A stretch of 64,000 bases of DNA from Streptomyces sp. NBC_01446 (GCF_026340095.1 NZ_JAPEPO010000001.1:7336501-7400500); one strand, 5' to 3'; counted from the first letter of the stretch, positions 9,017-16,815 are shown. Notes: generated by a model from the sequence alone, not told the origin. Translations and numbers: made by a program.

Positions 9017-9174
9017 GAAGATCTCAGCCCCTCTCTGTGTCGTTCTGCGAACTCGTCAATCGGAAGGTGCGCCGCCGTGTTATCGCACCTGCCCGACCCG
9101 TCGCACAACACTCCCCCTACCCGCCCAAAGGAAGAGCGTCGACGTTATCCAGTACAAGGACGGCACCTCGGACA

Positions 9175-9216
9175 GAGGGGTGGCCCCCGACCGTCCCAGG
9201 TCGGGGGCCACCCCTC
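9175..9216. terminator. Strong 18-bp hairpin
   Basis: A perfect 18-bp stem (9175-9192 with 9199-9216) and a 6-nt loop lie between the hydrophobic-protein gene, which reads toward it from 9276, and the start of the RsbW-like gene. It should end transcription of the small hydrophobic-protein gene. Confidence 0.75.
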
Positions 9217-9275
9217 AGTCCATCGCCCTGGCGGCAGTGCTGCATCCGCCGCGGGCCGTCTTCAGTCGGCGGTGA

Positions 9276-9446
9276 TCACCATCGGTACCAGCGGCCCTTG
9301 CGGCCGCCGCTCGCCGCCGGACGGATCACGAAGCCGAGCAGCCACAGCACCAGGACGATGACCGCGATCCACCACAGGGCCTTCAACGCGAAGCCCGCGC
9401 CGAAGAGGATCAGAGCCAGAAGAAGAACAAGAATCAGGGGAACCAT
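9276..9446 (-). CDS. Small hydrophobic membrane protein
   Basis: A 56-residue protein with two closely spaced hydrophobic segments (VPLILVLLLALILFGAGFAL and WWIAVIVLVLWLLGFVI) and a basic, glycine-rich tail (GGRKGRWYRW). The ATG at 9446 has AGGAGG eight bases upstream, which rules out the longer reading from 9488. Similar short hydrophobic proteins are common in Streptomyces without a known role. Its position beside SigB-type and CsbD genes suggests an envelope stress function (inference). Confidence 0.75.
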   Translation of the reverse strand: MVPLILVLLLALILFGAGFALKALWWIAVIVLVLWLLGFVIRPAASGGRKGRWYRW

Positions 9447-9508
9447 CGTTATCGACCTCCTGACCGCCATGTGTCCTCGTCTCACCAACGCAAACGCATG
9501 AAAGACGC

Positions 9509-9533
9509 GTTTGTTTCATAGGGGCAAGGGTAT
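9509..9533 (+). promoter_or_regulatory. Candidate SigB-type promoter for the CsbD gene
   Basis: GTTT, a 15-nt spacer and GGGTAT match the published Streptomyces SigB consensus GNNT-N14-16-GGGTA(C/T). It points toward the csbD-like gene 170 bp downstream and lies 1 kb from the sigma factor gene. Confidence 0.5.
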
Positions 9534-9701
9534 TTGATCGCGTCGTGGTCGCTCGCTGAATTCCCTTGCCCGCACTGGTCATGCATCGGATGCCGTGGTT
9601 ATCCATCCGGGAAATTCGCTGCCACTCATGTTTGCGCTGCTGATCCGTGGCCACGCGAGCTGACAGCACATGATGTCCAAGCCAAGGGAGTGTGAGCGGA
9701 C

Positions 9702-9875
9702 TTGACTGCCAACGAGAAGGCCAAGGCCAAGACCGAACAGGTCACAGGCGCCGCCAAGGAGAGCGCGGGACGCACTGTCGGCAACGAACGTCTGACCGTC
9801 GAGGGCAGCGCAGAGCGCAAGAAGGGCGACGCCCGGGAGGCCAAGGAGAAGATCAAGGATGTCGGCAAGCACTAG
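9702..9875 (+). CDS. CsbD-family stress protein (TTG start)
   Basis: A 57-residue, highly charged protein with the CsbD pattern: NEKAKAKTEQVTGAAKESAGRTVG, NERLTVEGSAERKKGDAREA and KEKIKDVG. CsbD-like proteins are general-stress proteins under SigB-type control, of unclear molecular function. The only plausible start in this frame is TTG at 9702, with AAGGGAG upstream. A SigB-like promoter lies at 9509-9533. A very long hairpin follows directly. Confidence 0.85.
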   Translation: MTANEKAKAKTEQVTGAAKESAGRTVGNERLTVEGSAERKKGDAREAKEKIKDVGKH

Positions 9876-9879
9876 CCGA

Positions 9880-9948
9880 CCGAATGACGCGACAGCGGTG
9901 GGGCGGACTCTCCCAAGGAGTCCGCCCCACCGCTGTCGCGTGATTCGG
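9880..9948. terminator. 31-bp near-perfect inverted repeat after csbD
   Basis: Bases 9880-9910 pair with 9918-9948 with a single mismatch and a 7-nt loop. It starts five bases after the csbD stop codon and is probably its terminator, although the stem is unusually long. Confidence 0.8.
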
Positions 9949-10337
9949 TCCTCCCCGCCACTCGCTGCGGGGTGACCTTTGAGAAGGAGGAATTCCTCTC
10001 GGCCAGGAGGACAAGGTCCTCGCACGTCTCACCTCAGACGGTGTTGGTGCGACGCTCGGTTTCAGGGACCAATTGGCTGTGGCGCCGTGGGACCTCGGCG
10101 CCCTTGTGGACGAAGTCTGCAAGGCTTTGATCGGATCTCGAGCCGGGGGAAACGCTGTGTGGTCCCTTCCGGGATTTCGCTCGTGGCGCCGACAACCCCG
10201 CGAAGCGATGGGCCCGGTCCAGCAACTCGGCCGGGGCTGGGGCACGCTGAGACCCACGTGCCGGGAAAAAGGGCTTCAGCCCTCACGGGTGGTGCAGTTG
10301 GCCGGCGTGGGACTGGCGCGGTGACGGGTCTGGCGGG
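9949..10337. other. About 390 bp with no supportable gene
   Basis: Several short open frames exist, but none has a ribosome site and recognisable homology together. A plus-frame segment near 10090-10140 (DLGALVDEVCKALIGSR) looks protein-like, yet nothing continues it. Given the decayed genes nearby, this may be another remnant. Confidence 0.5.
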
Positions 10338-11597
10338 TCAGAGGAAGCGCCGGATGGGTACGACAGCTGCTTCCCTGGCGCGCTGGAGGGCCGAACGGCG
10401 CTTCCAGCGTCCGGGCCTGATGTGCTCGCTGCGCTCGAGATCCTCGGTGAAATGGCCATCGAGCTTGGCGGTGAACGTCTGGTCCAGGACGGCGAGCATG
10501 ACCTCTTCGTCGTGGTCTAGGGAGCGGCGGTTGAAGTTCGTCGAACCGACCAGTGCCATGGTTCTGTCGATGGTGATGACCTTGGTGTGCAGCATCGTCG
10601 GCTGATATTGGAAGACCTTTACGCCGCAGGCGGTGAGGTCTTCGTAGTAGCGCTGGCCGGCCAGCTGGCAGACCCTCTTGTCGGTGTGTGGGCCCGGGAG
10701 CAGGATCTCGATCTCGACGCCGCGGCGTGCGGCGGCGCACAGCAGCTCGATGAAGAACGCATCAGGCGCGAAGTAGGCGGTGGTCAGCCGAATCCGTTCC
10801 TCCGCAGACTCGATCACCACGCGCAGCAGTGTCTGCATGTCCTGCCAGCCGAAACTGGCCGAGCCCCGCACCACCTGCACGACGGCTTCGCCCTGCGGGG
10901 CGTGGTTGATGAACCGGTCGCGGTCATCGAAGAGTTCGTCGTGGCACTCGGCCCAGTTCTGGGCGAAAGCGGCGGCCAGCCCGTCCACGGCGGGACCGCG
11001 CACCTGCACGTGGGTGTCGCGCCACTCGTCCGGAGTGCGGGCGTCGCCGCACCACTCCTCGGCGATACCGACCCCGCCGGTGAACGCGGTCTCCTCATCG
11101 ACGACCAGGACCTTGCGGTGACAGCGGTGATTCTGCTTCAGCGGTGACAGATAGAGCGGCTTGCGGAACCAGGCCACCTGCACACCGGCCCGCTCCATCA
11201 CCTCCAGCTGATCCTTCTCGATGAGCCGACTGCCAAAACCGTCCAGCAGAAGGCGCACCCGCACCCCCTCCCGCGCCCGGTCCGCCAGTGCGTAGGCGAA
11301 CCGCTGGGCGATCTCGCCCTTCCAGTACACGAACGTCATCATGTCTACGGTGTGCCGCGCGGAGCTGATGCCGTCCAGCATCGCTGTGAAGATCTCGTCG
11401 CCGTTGCGCAGCGGGACCAGCGCGTTGCCTTCGGTCGCCGCTACTCCTATGAGTCTCTCCAGCCGACGTCTGGCGCGCCGGGCCCGCTCATCAAGGATGG
11501 CCTTGATGTCCTCCTCTCCCGCGCTCCCCGAGGAAGATGAGCTGACGATGTCGGTCGTTCCGGTGGGGCCTGCGGGAGCGCTCTGCGTGTGTGTCAT
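10338..11597 (-). CDS. Phospholipase D family / cardiolipin synthase-like protein
   Basis: A 419-residue PLD-superfamily enzyme with two HKD motifs: His160-Lys162-Asp167 in CHRKVLVVDEETAFTGG and His337-Lys339-Asp344 in LHTKVITIDRTMALVGSTN. Both motifs complete one active site, as in cardiolipin synthases and bacterial PLDs. The N-terminal 50 residues are polar with no membrane spans, unlike classic ClsA, so it may be ClsB-like and soluble or peripheral. The ATG at 11597 has GAGGAAGG upstream; the longer frame to 11801 has no homology. It lies in a stress-related segment, where changing membrane lipid composition would fit. Confidence 0.88.
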   Translation of the reverse strand: MTHTQSAPAGPTGTTDIVSSSSSGSAGEEDIKAILDERARRARRRLERLIGVAATEGNALVPLRNGDEIFTAMLDGISSARHTVDMMTFVYWKGEIAQRFAYALADRAREGVRVRLLLDGFGSRLIEKDQLEVMERAGVQVAWFRKPLYLSPLKQNHRCHRKVLVVDEETAFTGGVGIAEEWCGDARTPDEWRDTHVQVRGPAVDGLAAAFAQNWAECHDELFDDRDRFINHAPQGEAVVQVVRGSASFGWQDMQTLLRVVIESAEERIRLTTAYFAPDAFFIELLCAAARRGVEIEILLPGPHTDKRVCQLAGQRYYEDLTACGVKVFQYQPTMLHTKVITIDRTMALVGSTNFNRRSLDHDEEVMLAVLDQTFTAKLDGHFTEDLERSEHIRPGRWKRRSALQRAREAAVVPIRRFL

Positions 11598-11737
11598 AGA
11601 TGCACCTTCCTCGACGATGAGCGGGAGGACAAAAGCAAAGGGCCTGATCCAGGGATCGCATACCCCACTGTGGGCAGAGGGCGCGCATGGCAACCGGATC
11701 GGTAACGGCACGCGGGCGCAGACAGGTCCTGCGCGCG

Positions 11738-12250
11738 GTGAACAGCACGGCAGTTTCGGACGCAGCTCGTGCGGGCTTCGTGGCCCGTGGGGTCCGGTCA
11801 TCTACATAGTCATTGGTCTGCTCTAGCTAAGGATCGCCTTCTCGGACGGAGGCGGTGAGCAGGCAGACCGGGGTGGTGCCATTGCCGAGATCGCTGAGAA
11901 GCCCTTTGGCGCGGTTCTGCTGTGGCTGCTCGGCACAGCGCTGGTGGGGATGGCTCTGTGGCGGCTGAACGAAGCGGCCTTTGGGCAAGCGGGGCCCGAC
12001 GGCCAGAAGGCGAGCAAGAGGGCGATGGCCGCAGGCCGCTGCGTCTTTTACGGGTTCGTCGCCTACTCCGTGCTGTCGTACGCGGCCGGGGAGAAGGGAA
12101 GCGGGCGCGGGAGCGCGGGCAAGGACTCCCAGGACGTCACGGCGAAGGTCCTGGACTGGCCTGGCGGGCAGTGGATCGTCGGACTTTGCGGGTGCGGCGG
12201 TGGCCGGTGCTGGTGTACGGATCGCTGTCAGGGCGTTCGCAGGTCATCGT
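11738..12250 (+). pseudogene. Decayed DUF1206 membrane protein gene
   Basis: Starting at a GTG at 11738 the sequence reads VNSTAVSDAARAGFVARGV. A 2-bp shift brings in VIYIVIGLL, then an in-frame TAG, then LRIAFSDGGGEQADRGGA and EIAEKPFGAVLLWLLG. The frame stays open through NEAAFGQAGPDGQKASKR, FYGFVAYSVLSYA and DVTAKVLDWPGGQW, and shifts again near 12180 (FAGAAVAGAGV). This is the order of a DUF1206 protein, but at least two frameshifts and one stop break it. The 3' part is cut off where the IS3 OrfA remnant begins near 12250. Confidence 0.75.
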
Positions 12251-12345
12251 TCAGCCCGAGGAGGCCACGAGCGCGATCGCATCCCGCTTGAACTCCTCCG
12301 AGTACCGCTTCGTGCAATTGCCCCACACCTGGCGCTGCTTCTGAG
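12251..12345 (-). pseudogene. IS3-family transposase OrfA N-terminal remnant
   Basis: The reverse strand reads TKRYSEEFKRDAIALVASSG then a stop. This matches the opening helix of IS3-type OrfA (RYSxEFKRDAIALV). The start codon and the rest of OrfA and OrfB are absent, so only a stub remains. It abuts the truncated DUF1206 gene and may mark the insertion that broke it. Confidence 0.6.
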
Positions 12346-12439
12346 CCCACACCTCCCAGCCTCCAGGTATCCGCACTCAAGGGGAGGCTTCACCAGTGCC
12401 TCAGGGAGGAGCGCCTATCGCGGCGGGCGGCGTAGCAAA

Positions 12440-13147
12440 TCAGGGGCGCTTGGCCCGCAGCAACGCGGAAATCCTCTTGCGGAGACGCTTCGGCGCAGTT
12501 TGCTTCCTGGTCGTTTTCTTGGTCTTTGTCTTGGCGTTTGTTTTGGTGCCCGCCGTGGGGCGAGCATCGCTTTTACGCCAGGCCCACATCCAACGGTTCC
12601 GGCTCTTCTTGACGGTGGCGTCCCGAGCTGGTTCGTCGGCCGATTCGGTGCGCGGGCGCCACCAGTGGACGCGGCGCGGATGCAACGCTCGGCCGAGCCT
12701 GCGGCCGAGGACGAGATACCCGAGGAAGGCGCCCGCCGTGTTGAGGATCACATCGTCGATGTCGAATGCCCGGCCGGAGACCAGCAGTCCTTGGGCGATC
12801 TCCACGGTGAGCATCACGAACGCCGTCATGAGTACCACTCGGACGAGGCCCCGTGTGCGTGGGAAGATCACCGGCAGCAGGAATCCGAACGGCACTCCCA
12901 GAACGACGTTTCCTCCCACCTGCTTGATCGTGTCTCGCCAGTCAGGCTGGTTGAAGTAGAGCCGAATCGAGCTGCCGGGGTGCAGGTTGGTGTGGGTCAA
13001 CGGTACTGACGCAGGTGACGGGACGAGTGTGACCTTCGCCAGCGCGACGGCGAACGCCACCATGCAGACGAAACCAACCGCCATGACAAAGGCGCGTACC
13101 AGATTCCAGCCCCATGAGTGCTGCCGCAGGCGAGGTTCGGGTTCCAT
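12440..13147 (-). CDS. VanZ-family membrane protein with basic C-terminal tail
   Basis: About 235 residues. A VanZ-like core has hydrophobic spans near residues 20-40, 75-95 and 100-125 and the conserved segments NVVLGVPFGFLLP and EIAQGLLVSGRAFDIDDVILNTAGAFLGYL. The C-terminal 80 residues are very Lys/Arg/Thr-rich (KTNAKTKTKKTTRKQ) and probably cytoplasmic. VanZ itself raises teicoplanin resistance by an unknown mechanism; most relatives are uncharacterised. The ATG at 13147 is chosen because the membrane region follows it, but it lacks a good ribosome site. In-frame starts reach 13246. Confidence 0.75.
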   Translation of the reverse strand: MEPEPRLRQHSWGWNLVRAFVMAVGFVCMVAFAVALAKVTLVPSPASVPLTHTNLHPGSSIRLYFNQPDWRDTIKQVGGNVVLGVPFGFLLPVIFPRTRGLVRVVLMTAFVMLTVEIAQGLLVSGRAFDIDDVILNTAGAFLGYLVLGRRLGRALHPRRVHWWRPRTESADEPARDATVKKSRNRWMWAWRKSDARPTAGTKTNAKTKTKKTTRKQTAPKRLRKRISALLRAKRP

Positions 13148-13381
13148 GCGGCGCCAACTACCCGGAAGCTGGTGCCGCACACGTCGTACGGCAACGCACC
13201 GTGCCAGGAACGAGGCCGAGTACAGGCCGATGACGCACGTCCACACCCGACCGCCTACACCCGGACCCCTCGCGGTGGCGTACGCGGGGCTGCGGCAGCG
13301 CAGGCGACTCGGATACTGGGAGTCATCTGCGCTGTTTCGTCATGTGCGGCTACCGTTCCTGAAGCGCGACATCGTCGTCGC

Positions 13382-13525
13382 TCAGCGACGCCGCAGTCGG
13401 TCGAGCCACGCGCGAGCCTGAGCCTGCTTGCGGGGGTCTGCGGCCGTCCTGCGCGCCGTCGCGATGGCCCGCCGGCCTTGCGGACTACGGCTGTACTGCT
13501 TGATCCGGTCGAGAATGCCGGGCAT
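13382..13525 (-). CDS. Small basic protein (47 aa)
   Basis: A complete 47-residue frame (MPGILDRIKQYSRSPQGRR... ending RAWLDRLRRR) with GGAGG four bases before its ATG. It is Arg-rich, helical and has no hydrophobic segment. Short proteins of this style occur in actinomycetes; I do not recognise a function. The ribosome site and clean frame support it being real. Confidence 0.55.
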   Translation of the reverse strand: MPGILDRIKQYSRSPQGRRAIATARRTAADPRKQAQARAWLDRLRRR

Positions 13526-13654
13526 GACGCCTCCAAGGTGTCGTTCGCCAAGAGCGGCCACATCGCGTCGCCGCTCACGTTGCGGCTACCCGGGAAGCAG
13601 TACGGAACACGAAAGCGGGCACACGGGCGACAACGACTAGGAACAGGAGTTCCC

Positions 13655-13834
13655 ATGTTTGCCATCGCCTCTGCCGTGCTGTTCTTCCTGGCATTCCTGA
13701 TCAACGCCGCCGACATCGCGACGAACGACGCCTTCTCGTCCGTGAACGTCATGCTCCTCGGACTCACCGCTCTGGCTCTCCATCTGGCGGGAGCCGGTGG
13801 CTGGGCGCGTACCAGAACATCGCGTCGACGCTGA
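13655..13834 (+). CDS. Small membrane protein (59 aa)
   Basis: An ATG eight bases after AGGAG opens a 59-residue frame with two hydrophobic helices (FAIASAVLFFLAFLINAADIA and VNVMLLGLTALALHLAGAG) and a basic C-terminus (ARTRTSRRR), so it is probably a two-span membrane protein. Function unknown. Confidence 0.65.
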   Translation: MFAIASAVLFFLAFLINAADIATNDAFSSVNVMLLGLTALALHLAGAGGWARTRTSRRR

Positions 13835-13952
13835 GCACGTGCTCACACCCCGGTCCTACGCGGCGTGGTGCACTCGCAAGTAGTCGATCATGGGCGGGGC
13901 TTCCCGGGGTACCTGTCTCCCCACGACGTTCACTGACGGACGAGGAGATTCA

Positions 13953-14363
13953 GTGGTGACACGCGAGCCCGACAGCGTGAACAGGTGCGCGCCCCAGGAC
14001 CAGTTGCGCGCCCCCGCCCGTGGCGGGGGCGACCGCCTGAGCGTGCTGGTGGTCGCCCTCGCACTGATCGGGGCCGTGTTCTGCGCCGGCCTGCTGCTCT
14101 TCGTGCGCTTCGCCCACTGGGCCGGGGCGCATCCGTTCGCGGGAACCCTCCTCATCGTGCTTGCTGTTCCGGTGCTCTACGTGGCGCTGCGGGCGATGCC
14201 CCGGACACGCGAGCTGCGCCGGGCCGCCCGCGCCGGAATGGCCCAGGCCGACCGTGAGTTGGGGGTGTGTCAAGACGGTGCGTCGGGCGCGGTGCGAGCA
14301 GTCGAGCCAGACGACGCGTCCACACCGAGCCTGCGGGCCTCGGATGTGGTGCACAAGGGCTGA
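13953..14363 (+). CDS. Hypothetical two-span membrane protein
   Basis: A 136-residue protein. After a 35-residue polar N-terminus come two membrane segments (LSVLVVALALIGAVFCAGLLLF and PFAGTLLIVLAVPVLYVAL) and a basic stretch (RTRELRRAARAGMAQADRELG). The last 35 residues look unlike the rest and may be read-through into foreign sequence next to the IS110 element. GGACGAGGAG lies five bases before the GTG at 13953; an adjacent GTG at 13956 is equally possible. Not recognised beyond this. Confidence 0.6.
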   Translation: MVTREPDSVNRCAPQDQLRAPARGGGDRLSVLVVALALIGAVFCAGLLLFVRFAHWAGAHPFAGTLLIVLAVPVLYVALRAMPRTRELRRAARAGMAQADRELGVCQDGASGAVRAVEPDDASTPSLRASDVVHKG

Positions 14364-14884
14364 CAGTCGAAATCCACGCACGCTCCAGGCGTAGTGTGCG
14401 ACGGCGTTGCTGATCACCCAGGCGAGCTTCATCGGCTGGTTGGCGTTCATTCACAGCGCTTCGACCCAAAAAGCCCCCTACGGGGCCCGCTCTGGGCACC
14501 CCGGGGAGTGACTGGGGAGCGGGAGGAATCTCTCCCGTCACCAGCTAATAGAACTCAATGGCAAGCAATCGCACCTCTTCATGTCTGGTCAGCGATCCAG
14601 CGCACCTTCGGTGCGCGCCGGGGGCGTGGTAAATGTCCTGGCGCGCGCCGGAGATGCTCCCGTCTGCCGGTGTTGTGGGTGGTTGCCGGCCGGGAGGCTG
14701 GTGGGGTTCGTTCCGGCCGAAACCGAATGCTCTGTGATGCCAGCGAGCTCGCTGGTCAGCGTGGTGCTGGGGGCCGTCCACGAGAACCGTGGAGTGTTGC
14801 TGTGAGCACGTGCGTCAGACTCCTGATTCACCTTGGCCCTCCCGGAACGGCAGCCGAACTGTCCGTCCGGGAGGGAGCAGGACC
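14364..14884 (+). other. Non-coding region upstream of IS110 transposase; possible bridge RNA
   Basis: No convincing gene is present. The part from about 14590 to 14884 is rich in foldable repeats: a GCGCACC/GGTGCGC hairpin at 14600-14616, a perfect 16-bp palindrome at 14740-14755, and the hairpin at 14837-14875. In IS110-group elements the non-coding left end encodes the bridge RNA that guides recombination, so this region is where such an RNA would lie. The element's left boundary could not be fixed. The part at 14364-14540 holds nothing I recognise. Confidence 0.4.
14837..14875 (+). promoter_or_regulatory. Hairpin covering the transposase ribosome-binding site
   Basis: CCCTCCCGG (14837-14845) pairs perfectly with CCGGGAGGG (14867-14875), extended inward by four more pairs after a bulge. 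The right arm is the purine-rich ribosome site, ten bases before the transposase ATG, so the stem would hide it. Confidence 0.55.
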
Positions 14885-16129
14885 ATGGATGTGCTGCACG
14901 AACGTTGTGCGGGTCTGGATATCAGCAAGAAGGACGCCAAGGCGTGTGTCCGCGCCCCGAGTACGAAGCGCCGCGGATCGTTCACCAGCGAGATCACGAC
15001 CTGGGGTGCGACGACGAACGCGGTCCTCGCCCTGCGTGAGCACCTGATCGCGGCGCGGGTGAGCCTGGTGGTGATCGAGGCGACCTCGGACTACTGGAAG
15101 CCGTTCTACTACCTGCTGACCGAGGACCTGAACGTGATCCTGGTCAACGCGCGCCAGGCCAAGAACCTGCCCGGGCGCAAGACCGATGTCTCCGATGCCG
15201 CCTGGCTGGCCCAGCTCGGCTCGCACGGCCTGCTGCGGGCCTCGTTCGTGCCGCCCCAGCCGGTGCGCGAACTGCGGGATCTGACCCGGTCCCGCACCCA
15301 GATGATCCGCGAGCGCGGCCAGATCGTGCAACGGCTGGAGAAACTCCTGGAGGACACCGGGATCAAGCTCTCCTCGGTCGCCTCCGACATCACGGGTGTC
15401 TCCGGGAGGGCCATGCTCGAGGCTCTGATCGAGGGTGAGCGTGACCCGCAGGCCCTCGCGGAGCTGGCCAAGCGCCGGATGCGGAGCAAGATCCCCGAGC
15501 TCACCGAGGCGCTGACCGGCCGGTTCCGTGAGCATCACGCCTTCCTGACCCGTCTCCACCTGGACAACTACGACCAACTCACCCGGGTCATCACGGAGTT
15601 GGACCGGCGCATCGAGGAGGCGATGGCGCCCTTTCGTGACGCGCTCGACCTGCTCGACACCATCCCAGGGGTCAGCCGGGCCACCGCCGAAGTGATCGTT
15701 GCCGAGACCGGCGCGGACATGAGCCGCTTCGCCTCACCCAAGCACCTCGCCTCCTGGGCCGGTGTCTGCCCGGGCCATCACGAGTCCGCCGGCCGCACCA
15801 AAAACACCAAGGTCCGCCCCGGCAACCCGTATCTCAAAGGCGCCCTGGGCATCGCCGCGTTCAGCGCGGTACGGGCCAAGGACACCTACCTGCAGGCCCG
15901 CTACAAACGGCTCACCTCCCGGCGCGGCCCCCTGCGGGCTCTGGTCGCCGTCGAGCACTCGATGATCACCGCGATCTGGCACATGCTCACCGACCGGATC
16001 CCCTACCACGAGCTCGGCGGCGACTACTTCACCCGTCGTGACCCTGAGCGCGCCACCCGCCGCGCGATCAACGCACTCAACGATCTCGGCTACACCGTCA
16101 CCCTCAACCCCCTGGAGCGCACAGCCTGA
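14885..16129 (+). CDS. IS110-family transposase, apparently intact
   Basis: A 414-residue DEDD recombinase. The N-terminal RuvC-like domain shows Asp12 (AGLDISKKD), Glu65 (VVIEATSDYW), Asp101 and Asp104 (GRKTDVSDAAW). A helical middle is followed by the C-terminal Transposase_20 domain with IPGVSRATAEVIVAETG and a serine in HHESAGRTK (about residue 301), the expected second catalytic centre. The length is normal and no stop or frameshift is seen, so it may be active. The ATG at 14885 follows GGGAGGGAGCAGG, which is buried in a hairpin. Confidence 0.93.
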   Translation: MDVLHERCAGLDISKKDAKACVRAPSTKRRGSFTSEITTWGATTNAVLALREHLIAARVSLVVIEATSDYWKPFYYLLTEDLNVILVNARQAKNLPGRKTDVSDAAWLAQLGSHGLLRASFVPPQPVRELRDLTRSRTQMIRERGQIVQRLEKLLEDTGIKLSSVASDITGVSGRAMLEALIEGERDPQALAELAKRRMRSKIPELTEALTGRFREHHAFLTRLHLDNYDQLTRVITELDRRIEEAMAPFRDALDLLDTIPGVSRATAEVIVAETGADMSRFASPKHLASWAGVCPGHHESAGRTKNTKVRPGNPYLKGALGIAAFSAVRAKDTYLQARYKRLTSRRGPLRALVAVEHSMITAIWHMLTDRIPYHELGGDYFTRRDPERATRRAINALNDLGYTVTLNPLERTA

Positions 16130-16274
16130 AACCCCCTGGCTCCAGCCACCCGGCGACCACCATGACCGCCGGGCGAACACCCCTGCCTAAAACCACTCCG
16201 ACCTGCTGTTATTTACGCGTCAGAGCGCTGCAGCAGGCGACTACTCTCATTGCCCCAGGCTGGCCAACGTAGAT

Positions 16275-16406
16275 GGCCAACTCTTCACCGACTACAGCTT
16301 GCTAGATGCCGGTTCGGTCCTCGTGGCGCTCCCCACGATCCTGGTGTTCCTGCTCCTGCAGAGGCACTTCACCGCGGGACTCACACTGGGGTCGAGCAAG
16401 GGATAG
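16275..16406 (+). pseudogene. Truncated duplicate of sugar-permease 3' end
   Basis: The frame reads GQLFTDYSLLDAGSVLVALP then TILVFLLLQRHFTAGLTLGS and SKG, then a TAG stop. It matches the last 43 codons of the permease ending at 7249 with 10 base differences in 132, several silent or conservative, and no gap. Upstream similarity stops abruptly at 16275, just past the IS110 element. This is the right-hand direct repeat bounding the accessory segment. Confidence 0.85.
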
Positions 16407-16437
16407 CCCGCCCGGCGGGCCGTATCAGCCCGCTCTG

Positions 16438-16815
16438 TCAGTCCTGCCGTGTAGCCGCCTCGACGGTCGGGGCCGGGGCGAAGAGTGGAAGCAGGCCCGT
16501 CACCTCCAGCAGGCGCAGCGTCATGGGCTGGTCGCAGACCAGTCTGAGGTGGCCGCCGCGGGACTCGACGCGGCGGCGGGTGCGCAGGAGGAGGGTCAGG
16601 CCCGAGCAGTCGAGGAATGTCGTGCGGGTCAGGTCGATCACCACGGTGGTGGCCGGGCCCGCCGCCACCGTCTCGAGCAGGGCGACGGAGCCCTGGAGCG
16701 TCACGATGTCGACCTCGCCGCGCAGTTCGACGACGACGCAGTCACCGGTCTCGTAGGCGACCGGAGGCCCCGGGGGCGCGTCCGTGCCGCCGTCGCGATG
16801 TTCACCCTGTCGCAT
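16438..16815 (-). CDS. STAS-domain anti-sigma factor antagonist
   Basis: About 125 residues. A STAS fold is evident from VVVELRGEVDIVTLQGSVAL and the phosphorylation-site segment TTVVIDLTRTTFLDCSGLTLLL, where the Ser in DCSGL should be phosphorylated by an RsbW-like kinase. The family competes for anti-sigma kinases and frees SigB-type sigma factors. The ATG at 16815 has AGGGAA upstream; a GTG at 16839 is possible. The broken STAS gene at 7276-7567 sits at the equivalent position after the other permease copy. The RsbW-like kinases at 8630 and 51279 are candidate partners. Confidence 0.88.
   Translation of the reverse strand: MRQGEHRDGGTDAPPGPPVAYETGDCVVVELRGEVDIVTLQGSVALLETVAAGPATTVVIDLTRTTFLDCSGLTLLLRTRRRVESRGGHLRLVCDQPMTLRLLEVTGLLPLFAPAPTVEAATRQD

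Larger units (their letters stand above)
14545..16240 (+). mobile_element. IS110-family insertion element (approximate limits)
   Basis: The intact transposase gene with about 340 bp of structured left flank and a short right flank. IS110 elements lack terminal inverted repeats, so the ends given are estimates. The truncated permease copy begins right after the element at 16275. Confidence 0.5.

Noticed and set aside
7250..16274. Prophage or integrative conjugative element
   Set aside because: No integrase, excisionase, replication, conjugation or structural genes were found in the segment, only an IS110 and an IS3 stub.
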